NCBI GenBank assembly: GCA_016781635.1
Contig: JADDPY010000503.1
Location: 1 to 6,734 of the forward strand
DNA from: Rubrobacter sp.
GTDB lineage: Bacteria; Actinomycetota; Rubrobacteria; Rubrobacterales; Rubrobacteraceae
Length of the DNA stretch: 6,734 nt
Direction of reading: 5' to 3'
The notes beneath the pieces were generated by a model. That model ran no database searches and was not told where the DNA came from. It was given only the letters and a program-made list of their open reading frames with translations. The stretch's first letter is position 1. The number at the start of each line of letters is the position of its first letter. The position numbers and the translations under genes were made by a program. Below, piece by piece: positions 1 through 5,211 of this stretch.

Positions 1-1074
1 AAGGACTCCACGGACCCGCGCGACGAGCTCATCCAGGCGATGACATGGGACTACGGGACGGAGGGAGATCGGGAAGAGCCGATCATTGACAACGTCCTCA
101 AGGAGATCAACGGCTATACCGTCGCCGACCGCAAGCCGATCAACTCCTTCGTCGGCCTCAAGGAAGACGGGACGACGGCCTGCGGCGCCTGGATCTACTG
201 CGGCATCTACAAGGATGGCGAGAACCAGGCGAAAAACCGCGAGTTCGGCGAGGCCCCGCATTCCAACTGGGGCTGGGCGTGGCCGCTTAACCGGCGCATC
301 CTCTACAACCGCGCCTCGGCCGACCCGAGCGGGAAGCCGTGGAGCGAGCGCAAGAAGCTTGTGTGGTGGAACGAGGAAGAAGAGAAGTGGAACGGGATCG
401 ACGTCCCCGACTTCGAGCCCGCCAAGCACCCGGACTACCGGCCGGACGTCGACGCCGTTGGGCAGGCCGCGATCGCGGGTAACGCGCCGTTTATCGTAAA
501 CGCCGACGGCAAGGGCTGGCTCTTCGCGCCGGGCGGCCTCAAGGATGGACCGTTGCCGGTGCATTACGAGCCGCTCGAGTCGCCGGTGCAGAACATTATG
601 TACAAGCAACAGTTCGACCCGGGGGTCAAGAAGTACGACCGGCCGGACAACCCTTACAACAAGCCGATGGACCCGAGGTACCCGTATTCCATCACGACGT
701 ACAGGCTCACCGAGCACCACACGACCGGGGCGATGTCGCGTTGGATCCCCTGGCTCAACGAGCTGCAGCCCGCGTCCTTTGCGGAGATATCGCCGGAGCT
801 AGCTTCCGAGAAGGGCATCGAGAACCTCGACGAGGTCACGATCATAACGAGCCGCGCCAAGTACCACACCCAGGCGCTCGTTACGGATCGCATCCCGGTC
901 TACGACTTCGACGGGCAGAAGCTGCACACCGTCGGCGTCCCTTACCACTTCGGGCCGAACGGGCTGGTCACGGGCGAGTTCGTCAACGACCTGATGCCGG
1001 TCAGCCTGGAGGCGAATGTCTCCATCCACGAGGCCAAGGCCTTTAGCTGCAACCTGGAGAAGGGTCGCTTATAG
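1..1074 (+). CDS. fdhA: Formate dehydrogenase catalytic (alpha) subunit, C-terminal part; 5' end outside window
   Basis: The frame is open from base 1 with no start, so only the last 357 residues are present. The sequence matches the C-terminal half of the molybdopterin subunit of respiratory (FdnG/FdoG-type) formate dehydrogenases, which oxidise formate to CO2. Characteristic stretches are WPLNRRILYNRASADPSGKPW near 274-336, KDGPLPVHYEPLESPVQN near 541-594, and the molybdopterin-dinucleotide-binding domain from about 715 to the end, with MSRWIPWLNELQP, AEISPELASEKGIEN, ALVTDR and LHTVGVPYHFGPNG. The N-terminal [4Fe-4S] motif, the twin-arginine signal and the active-site Sec or Cys lie upstream and cannot be judged. 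The stop is TAG at 1072-1074 and the next gene's GTG uses its last base, so the two are translationally coupled. No frameshift is seen. Family assignment is firm. N-type rather than another periplasmic type is inferred from the downstream membrane subunits. Confidence 0.93.
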   Translation, partial: KDSTDPRDELIQAMTWDYGTEGDREEPIIDNVLKEINGYTVADRKPINSFVGLKEDGTTACGAWIYCGIYKDGENQAKNREFGEAPHSNWGWAWPLNRRILYNRASADPSGKPWSERKKLVWWNEEEEKWNGIDVPDFEPAKHPDYRPDVDAVGQAAIAGNAPFIVNADGKGWLFAPGGLKDGPLPVHYEPLESPVQNIMYKQQFDPGVKKYDRPDNPYNKPMDPRYPYSITTYRLTEHHTTGAMSRWIPWLNELQPASFAEISPELASEKGIENLDEVTIITSRAKYHTQALVTDRIPVYDFDGQKLHTVGVPYHFGPNGLVTGEFVNDLMPVSLEANVSIHEAKAFSCNLEKGRL

Positions 1075-1358
1075 TGGCGACCATCGAGGATCGGCGCAGC
1101 CGCGAGGGCATGAACCACGAGTTGATGAAGCTCGCGGTCTGGCTCTCGGAGCACCCTAAGGCGGTCAGAAAGAACCTCAAGCCAATACGGAGCGCCGTCA
1201 TGCTGGAACCCGGGGTTTACTGGAACTCCGGGGTCCGCATGATCGAGCGGGTCTACAACCCACAGCACGTCGCCCTCGGCCACAGGCTGTACCGCATAAG
1301 CCACGATCCCGCGGCTCCGGTCGAGGAGATCCGACGTAAAGTCCTAGAAGGGAAATAA
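1074..1358 (+). CDS. Small protein of unknown function inside the formate dehydrogenase operon
   Basis: A 94-residue protein that I do not recognise. The GTG start at 1074 overlaps the TAG stop of the catalytic subunit by one base. It has a strong SD (GGAGAAGGG, 1056-1064) nine bases upstream. An in-frame ATG at 1110 (MNHELMKLAVW) is a weaker alternative. The protein is basic and soluble-looking, with no signal peptide, membrane helix or cysteine. The N-terminal half looks helical (HELMKLAVWLSEHPKAVRKN). The centre holds an aromatic and Gly-rich stretch (MLEPGVYWNSGVRMIERVYN) and HVALGHRLYRIS, and the end looks helical (VEEIRRKVLEG). It ends three bases before the iron-sulfur subunit, so it must be co-expressed with the complex. 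An assembly factor or accessory subunit is a reasonable inference from position only. The coding call rests on tight packing, a good SD and codon use like its neighbours. Confidence 0.82.
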   Translation: MATIEDRRSREGMNHELMKLAVWLSEHPKAVRKNLKPIRSAVMLEPGVYWNSGVRMIERVYNPQHVALGHRLYRISHDPAAPVEEIRRKVLEGK

Positions 1359-1361
1359 AGA

Positions 1362-2201
1362 GTGGCGACAGGATTTCTGACCGACACAACGGTCTGCATA
1401 GGCTGTAAGGCCTGCGAGGTTGCCTGCAAGCAGTGGAACCAGCTCCCCGCCGACGGCTACGAGCTAAAGGGCCATTCCTACGACAACACCGGCCACCTCT
1501 CCGGCACCACCTGGCGGCACGTCGCGTTCATCGAGAACCCGAAGAAGCAGCGTCGCCTCTCCGGAGATGTCGACCTTATAGCGCTCGCCGGGGACGTCAC
1601 CGAGACGCTCCCCGGAAATGCCGAGCTCGACGGGCTCGGGCGCTGGAACTTCATGAGCGACGTGTGCAAGCACTGCGTCGAGGCGCCCTGCCAGCAGGCG
1701 TGCCCGACCGGCGCGATCATACGCAACGAGTTCGACAACGTGTACATCCAGCCGGACGTTTGCAACGGCTGCGGCTATTGTGTGCCGGCCTGTCCCTACG
1801 GCGTCATCACGCAGGTGCCGAACGATGGTCGTGCCTTCAAGTGCACGCTCTGCTACGATCGCCAGCGTGACGGATTGGAGCCTGCCTGTGCCAAGGCCTG
1901 CCCAACGAACTCGATCATGTTCGGCGACGTCGAGGACCTGAAGGTGATCGCAGCGGAGCGCGTCGCGACACTGCACTCGAAGGGCTACGACAACGCTTTC
2001 GTCTACGGCACTCCAGAGATCGGGGGCACCGGGGGCATCGGCGGTAACCACTCCAAGTTTATCCTCATGGATGAGCCGGAGACCTACAACCTGCCGGCCC
2101 ACCCATTCATGCCGCAGGACAAGGTCAAGGGGGCCTTCGTGGCGAGCTCCATAGCCGCCGCTGCCCTCGCCGCCGTCGTCGCGCTGACGTTCAGGGACTA
2201 G
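1362..2201 (+). CDS. fdhB: Formate dehydrogenase iron-sulfur (beta) subunit, four [4Fe-4S] clusters, membrane-anchored
   Basis: A 279-residue electron-transfer subunit of the FdnH/FdoH type, carrying electrons from the catalytic subunit to the membrane subunit. GTG start with SD AGAAGGGA (1346-1353). Sixteen cysteines form four cluster motifs: C12/C15/C18/C22 (CIGCKACEVAC), C102/C105/C110/C114, C134/C137/C140/C144 (CNGCGYCVPAC) and C161/C164/C176/C180. The segment SYDNTGHLSGTTWRHVAFIE (residues 39-58) is typical of formate dehydrogenase beta subunits. A single hydrophobic helix at about residues 257-276 would anchor the protein in the membrane, as known for FdnH. There is no N-terminal signal, as expected if it is exported together with a Tat-bearing alpha subunit (known for the family, inferred here). 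It starts three bases after the small 94-residue gene and ends ten bases before the NrfD-type gene. All cluster ligands are present. Confidence 0.95.
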   Translation: MATGFLTDTTVCIGCKACEVACKQWNQLPADGYELKGHSYDNTGHLSGTTWRHVAFIENPKKQRRLSGDVDLIALAGDVTETLPGNAELDGLGRWNFMSDVCKHCVEAPCQQACPTGAIIRNEFDNVYIQPDVCNGCGYCVPACPYGVITQVPNDGRAFKCTLCYDRQRDGLEPACAKACPTNSIMFGDVEDLKVIAAERVATLHSKGYDNAFVYGTPEIGGTGGIGGNHSKFILMDEPETYNLPAHPFMPQDKVKGAFVASSIAAAALAAVVALTFRD

Positions 2202-2211
2202 AGGGGGGTAT

Positions 2212-3264
2212 ATGAGCGACATCTCCAGCGACACGCTGGCTGCGGGGAGGGGGGACCAGAACGGGAAGGTCGAGACCTCCCATCACCCCAAGACCGATCC
2301 GAAGCAGGACAAAAAAGGCTACTATGGCATACCACCGATCAAGCACGCCCACTGGACGTGGCAGATCCCGGTGTACTTCTGGCTCGGCGGTATCACCGCC
2401 GGTGTCGCGCTGTTTACGGCCGTTAGCAAGCTAGTCGGCAAGGAGGATCCGGCGGTAACGAGGCTCGGCCGCTACTTCTCGGTCCTCTCCATGATGCTGA
2501 GCCCGGTACTCCTGATCTGGGATCTCGGCAGGCCCGAGCGCTTCCTCAACATGATGCGGATCTGGAAGCTCCGCTCGCCGATGTCCAACCAGAGTTGGTC
2601 TCTCGTGGCGTACGGGAACGTCAGCGGTATCCTCATGCTCAAGCAGGCCGCCGAGGACGGTTTCATGGGCAAGGGTGCTCTCCCCAGGCTCGTTGCGAGG
2701 CTCGTTCCGGATCGCGTGCTCCAGGTTCTGGCGCTCCCGCTTGCACTGTTTATCGGCTCGAACACGGGGACGCTCCTTTCAGCGACCTCTGTCCCGATCT
2801 GGGCGCGCAACTGGATGCTCATGGGGCCGACGTTTCTCGCCTCCGGCGTCTCGACGGGCCTCTCGTTTATCTCGCTAGTTCTGAACCTCCTCCGCACGGG
2901 CCGTAGGGACACCCACCACACGCTCCAGCGGGCCGAGAAGGTCATGCTGCTCGCCGAGACCGGGCTGATCGTGGCCTCGCTCGCGCGGATGAGCCGCTGG
3001 GGCAAGCCTCTCTACACCGGCAAGGTCGGGGCGCTCTTCATCGGCGGTACGCTCCTCGGTGGTATCGCGGCGCCGCTCGCGCTGCTCTTCTCCGGCAACG
3101 AGACCCGCAACAAGAGCATGCTGACCTCTGTTCTGGTCCTGCTCGGCGGCCTCGCCTTCCGCTTCGCCCTCGTGCTCGCCGGACGCAAGAGCGCCGATGA
3201 CCCGCAGGCGTACTTCTCCTTCGCGCGTGGCGACAATGCCCCGCAGCCTGGAGACAAGATCTAG
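2212..3264 (+). CDS. nrfD: NrfD/polysulfide reductase-type integral membrane subunit of the formate dehydrogenase
   Basis: A 350-residue membrane protein of the NrfD/PsrC family. ATG start with a G-rich SD (AGGGGGG, 2202-2208). About 50 polar residues come first, followed by eight hydrophobic segments at roughly residues 52-72, 88-106, 128-146, 167-190, 200-226, 240-258, 272-292 and 303-324. Family signatures are YFWLGGITAG (55-64) in helix 1 and DLGRPERF (104-111) after helix 2. NrfD subunits carry no haem and interact with quinone, so this would deliver electrons from the beta subunit to menaquinone or ubiquinone. It takes the place of the cytochrome b gamma subunit (FdnI) of enterobacterial formate dehydrogenase-N. 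It is the last gene of the operon and is followed 29 bases later by a hairpin. The family is certain. The electron acceptor is inferred. Confidence 0.92.
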   Translation: MSDISSDTLAAGRGDQNGKVETSHHPKTDPKQDKKGYYGIPPIKHAHWTWQIPVYFWLGGITAGVALFTAVSKLVGKEDPAVTRLGRYFSVLSMMLSPVLLIWDLGRPERFLNMMRIWKLRSPMSNQSWSLVAYGNVSGILMLKQAAEDGFMGKGALPRLVARLVPDRVLQVLALPLALFIGSNTGTLLSATSVPIWARNWMLMGPTFLASGVSTGLSFISLVLNLLRTGRRDTHHTLQRAEKVMLLAETGLIVASLARMSRWGKPLYTGKVGALFIGGTLLGGIAAPLALLFSGNETRNKSMLTSVLVLLGGLAFRFALVLAGRKSADDPQAYFSFARGDNAPQPGDKI

Positions 3265-3293
3265 GAGTTCTCGATGGCTATCCGTCGGAGCTC

Positions 3294-3327
3294 GGAAGGG
3301 GGTCGGGTAAAAGCCCGGCCCCCTTCC
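3294..3327 (+). terminator. GC-rich hairpin ending the formate dehydrogenase operon
   Basis: A 14-bp stem: GGAAGGGGGTCGGG (3294-3307) pairs with CCCGGCCCCCTTCC (3314-3327), with one T-G wobble and loop TAAAAG. It lies 29 bases after the nrfD stop. No T-run follows, so it is an I-shaped hairpin of the kind common in high-GC actinobacteria, or an mRNA 3'-end stabiliser, rather than a classical intrinsic terminator. Confidence 0.65.
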
Positions 3328-3355
3328 CCTCGTCACGAGACCCCTTCACGAGGGG
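3326..3355 (+). terminator. Second hairpin abutting the first
   Basis: A perfect 8-bp inverted repeat: CCCCTCGT (3326-3333) and ACGAGGGG (3348-3355). Within it are two competing smaller stems, CTCGT/ACGAG (3329-3333 with 3335-3339) and ACCCCT/AGGGGT (3340-3345 with 3351-3356), produced by the repeated TCACGAG at 3333-3339 and 3346-3352. No T-run follows. It may back up the first hairpin. Its function is uncertain. Confidence 0.35.
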
Positions 3356-3534
3356 TACCTGCGGTAATGCGGAAGTCTGGAAGTTTTTCGGTACGTAACG
3401 AGCTATGCTTACACCAAGCTAGCGACAACTCAGGGTTGCTGTCGTTCGACCGTTTCACAAGTTCCTGGCGCTGCGAGGGAGAGGAGACGCGGAGATCTTA
3501 GAGACAGAGAGGTGCGGTACGACTATCGGGATCA
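3356..3534 (+). other. Intergenic region upstream of the globin gene, presumed to hold its promoter
   Basis: No protein-like reading frame. A 75-residue open frame here runs through both hairpins and does not look coded. A TATGCT hexamer (3404-3409) could be a -10 element, but no good -35 hexamer stands 16-18 bases upstream. CGACA (3423-3427) and TGTCG (3440-3444) form a short inverted repeat that could be an operator half-site pair or chance. The local sequence is less GC-rich around 3381-3420, as promoters in such genomes often are. No recognisable Fur, NsrR or FNR-like box was seen by eye. Confidence 0.3.
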
Positions 3535-3542
3535 AGAGGGGA
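3535..3542 (+). promoter_or_regulatory. Ribosome binding site that sets the globin start at 3551
   Basis: AGAGGGGA lies eight bases before GTG 3551. The upstream in-frame GTG at 3512 has only GAGAGG directly abutting it, with no usable spacing. Globin homology also begins shortly after 3551. Confidence 0.6.
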
Positions 3543-3550
3543 TCCGGATA

Positions 3551-4246
3551 GTGACTCCAACCGTAACGATCCGCCAGAAGGAGCTTGTGCAATCGACTTG
3601 GAAGCGGGTTATTCCGATCTCCAAGACGGCTCCGATGCTGTTCTACGCGAGGCTGTTCGAGCTAGACCCCCAACTCAGAGCGCTCTTCCCGGCGGGTGAA
3701 AGCTCGATGAAGGCGCAGCACCTCAAGCTCATGCAGATGATTCACATCTGCGTGCGGGGGTTGGACGGGCTAGACCGCATCGTGCCGGCCGTACAGAATC
3801 TCGGGCGCCGGCATGTGGGCTACGGCGTGCGCAACGATGACTACGATACGGTCGGCGCGGCGCTCCTGTGGACTTTGGAGCAGGGTCTGGGCGATGTCTT
3901 CGATGAAGAAGTGAAGGAGGCGTGGGCAAACGTCTATGGGGTGCTGGCCGGTGCCATGATGAGTGCTGCCAACGAGGCGCCCCAACGCTCCGGCTATGTA
4001 GACGGCGCCGAGGAGGACCCGATGGAGGCGGTGCAGCACCCTGGCCATGCGCCTCCTCGGGCGGACCCGGCGGAGGGTGTAGACAGCGACGGTGTTAGTG
4101 GGATGGACGGCCAGGTTCGGAGAAAGAAGACGCCCGGCAAGCCGCCGAGGCGACGCAGAACGTCAGCCCCGCGCTGTACGGTACGGGCATCGTCGATAGC
4201 GTATTCGGCCAGATCGGACAAGTCGATCTGCTCCAGACGGGCTTGA
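3551..4246 (+). CDS. Haem globin with flavohaemoglobin-type pocket; N-terminal part of a probable globin-PAS protein, frame lost near its C-terminus
   Basis: Residues 1-142 (from GTG 3551) form a single globin domain resembling Vitreoscilla haemoglobin and the haem domain of Hmp. By alignment from memory, the key residues are Tyr32 (B10, in FYARLF), Phe46 (CD1, in ALFP), Gln56 (E7), proximal His88 (F8, in GRRHVGYG), Tyr98 (G5) and Glu120 (in EEVKEAW). This Tyr/Gln pocket and His-Tyr-Glu triad are those of NO dioxygenases, but no FAD/NAD reductase module follows. After residue 142 comes a Pro/Asp-rich linker to about 4100, then a run of Arg, Lys and Ser codons (RRKKTPGKPPRRRR onward) ending at TGA 4244-4246 that looks out of frame. 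At the same place the -1 frame becomes protein-like and encodes a PAS domain. The globin is intact. The last 45 or so residues are probably an artefact of a lost base. O2, NO or redox sensing is inferred from the PAS partner. An upstream start at 3512 is less likely. Confidence 0.78.
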   Translation: MTPTVTIRQKELVQSTWKRVIPISKTAPMLFYARLFELDPQLRALFPAGESSMKAQHLKLMQMIHICVRGLDGLDRIVPAVQNLGRRHVGYGVRNDDYDTVGAALLWTLEQGLGDVFDEEVKEAWANVYGVLAGAMMSAANEAPQRSGYVDGAEEDPMEAVQHPGHAPPRADPAEGVDSDGVSGMDGQVRRKKTPGKPPRRRRTSAPRCTVRASSIAYSARSDKSICSRRA

Positions 4247-4541
4247 ACGTGCTGGTCAAGGTAGACAGTAGTGGCACCATCGACGAGGTAAACGAGGGGT
4301 CGGAGATCGTCATGGGCATGCAGCGGGACGATCTGCTTGGGACCGACGCCTTCTCCTACTTCACCGATCCTGATCAAGCCAGGGGCTGGTTCGCGGAGGC
4401 CTTGCAGGGGGCGTCCGTGCGCGACAAGGAGGTGGAGGTCATACACCAGGAGGGCGAGACTACATCCCTCTTCTACAACGTTGTTGCCACGACCGGAAAC
4501 GGACAGACGGCGTCCTGCTCTGCCGCTACCGGGAGGATTAA
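4099..4541 (+). pseudogene. PAS sensory domain in the -1 frame, broken continuation of the globin gene
   Basis: In the frame of positions 4099, 4102 and so on, the translation is helical linker then PAS: ARQAAEATQNVSPALYG, FGQIGQVDLLQTG (to 4242), then LNVLVKVDSSGTIDEVNEG, RDDLLGTDAFSYFTDPDQA, KEVEVIHQEGETTSLFYN and VVATTG (to about 4500). This is a recognisable PAS fold like those in actinobacterial sensor proteins. There is no ATG or GTG between the stop at 4096-4098 and GTG 4249. TTG 4243 overlaps the globin TGA but would cut off the linker and the first PAS residues. Read unshifted, the frame runs on through the terminator to 4725 with non-protein-like sequence. In the next frame, DGVLLCRYRED ends at TAA 4539-4541, 17 bases before the hairpin, so the ancestral end was probably there. 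Alternatively, a TTG-started, translationally coupled PAS protein (4243-4725) is made. No output domain is present. Confidence 0.62.
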
Positions 4542-4558
4542 ACCCGGAAGATTCTGGA

Positions 4559-4597
4559 GCCGTGGCGGGAGTGGATCACTCCCGCCACGGCCTTTTT
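4559..4597 (+). terminator. Rho-independent terminator of the globin-PAS gene
   Basis: A perfect 14-bp stem: GCCGTGGCGGGAGT (4559-4572) pairs with ACTCCCGCCACGGC (4578-4591). The loop is GGATC, followed by C and TTTTT (4593-4597). It is oriented for the plus strand. On the minus strand the hairpin lacks a T-tract, so it is at best a weak terminator for the convergent cupin gene. Confidence 0.93.
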
Positions 4598-4693
4598 CGC
4601 TCTATCCACCCATCCCGTCCACGCCGGTCCTTCGTCGTCGAGTCGCTGGACGAACCTGCTACGATCCCTTGTCGCGTAGGTCCCGCTGGAGGC

Positions 4694-5095
4694 TTATTCC
4701 CCGGCTGCGTACTCCTCATCGGTGACCGGTTCCTGCCAGTTTGTGCCGCCGTCCGAGTTCGTGGCGGGGTTGATAGCGAGGTGGACCATGGGGTTATCGG
4801 GGGCGGCTCCGTGCCAATGCCTCTCGCCGGGGGCGAAGTAGACGACGTCGCCGGGACCTATGCTCATGATCTTCCCCCCTTCCTGCTGGGCGCGCCCCAT
4901 GCCGGTGATGACGTGGAGGATCTGGCCCTCCGGATGCGTGTGCCAGTGGGTGCGGGCGCCGGGTTCGAAGAGGACGCGGGAGACGGCGACGTCCGGCGAT
5001 TCTCCCGGCGGCGAGGCGTCCCGCCACACGGTGCCGGTGAACCACTCTCCCGGGCCACGCTGGGATTGCGCGCCTATCGCTGGAATTACTCTCAT
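4694..5095 (-). CDS. Small single-domain cupin protein, quercetinase-like metal-binding family
   Basis: A 133-residue beta-barrel cupin. The ATG at 5095-5093 has a very good SD (AAAAGGAGACC ending just before it), and MRVIPAIGAQSQRGPGEWFTGTV is the usual beginning of this family. Cupin motif 1 is PGARTHWHTHPEGQ (residues 45-58), with His52, His54 and Gln58. Gln in place of the usual Glu is common in this subfamily. Motif 2 is GDVVYFAPGERHWHG (82-96), with His93. These would bind one divalent metal. The C-terminus (NWQEPVTDEEY) also fits. Relatives are stand-alone cytoplasmic proteins, often next to carboxymuconolactone decarboxylase-like genes, and most lack a proven substrate. None is proposed here. 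It lies 116 bases downstream of the PhoD-like gene on the same strand and may be cotranscribed. The frame stays open upstream, with an in-frame ATG at 5188-5186 adding 31 residues, but that segment does not look conserved. Confidence 0.88.
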   Translation of the reverse strand: MRVIPAIGAQSQRGPGEWFTGTVWRDASPPGESPDVAVSRVLFEPGARTHWHTHPEGQILHVITGMGRAQQEGGKIMSIGPGDVVYFAPGERHWHGAAPDNPMVHLAINPATNSDGGTNWQEPVTDEEYAAGE

Positions 5096-5106
5096 GGTCT
5101 CCTTTT
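5096..5106 (-). promoter_or_regulatory. Strong ribosome binding site fixing the cupin start
   Basis: On the minus strand AAAAGGAGACC directly precedes the ATG, with the AGGAG core 3 bases away. It decides between the 133-residue start and longer in-frame alternatives. A near copy (AGAAGGAGACC) sits at 5203-5213, overlapping the PhoD stop codon, but has no start codon at a usable distance. Confidence 0.7.
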
Positions 5107-5211
5107 CGTCCGGGCGGCCCCTTCGCCAGAGCGCCATTTCGTTTGGCTTGACTGTATTGCCCCCGGTGTACGAACCTGTATCCCTCATCCTGCGGGGTAA
5201 GCGGTCTCCTT
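5096..5211 (-). other. Spacer between the PhoD-like gene and the cupin gene
   Basis: A 116-base spacer on the minus strand. It contains an SD-like AGAAGGAGACC at its upstream edge and the cupin SD at its downstream edge. The cupin frame is open across it, but the translation (MRDTGSYTGGNTVKPNE onward) does not look like cupin sequence. No convincing promoter or terminator was seen, so both cotranscription and a private cupin promoter remain possible. Confidence 0.35.

Noticed and set aside
1464..2234. Long open frame on the minus strand across the iron-sulfur subunit gene
   Set aside because: It is a mirror of GC-rich codon structure. Its translation is Arg/Val/Gly-rich without motifs, and it lies opposite a certain gene.
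3274..3501. 75-residue frame in the nrfD-globin intergenic region
   Set aside because: It passes through both hairpins, is low-complexity and basic, and shows no family resemblance.
4099..4150. Programmed -1 frameshift site
   Set aside because: No slippery heptamer of the known form. The AGA AAG AAG stretch allows re-pairing of only one of the two tRNAs. Simple base loss is more likely.
4616..4652. CGTCCA/TGGACG inverted repeat as a terminator for the cupin
   Set aside because: Only 6 bp with a 25-base loop and no T-run on the minus strand. Chance is likely in such GC-rich sequence.
4337..5200. 287-residue plus-strand frame from the PAS region across the terminator and the cupin gene
   Set aside because: It crosses a textbook terminator and the antisense of a clear cupin. 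Its composition is not protein-like. Only the idea of a third frame for the PAS tail was kept, and that lies in a different frame.
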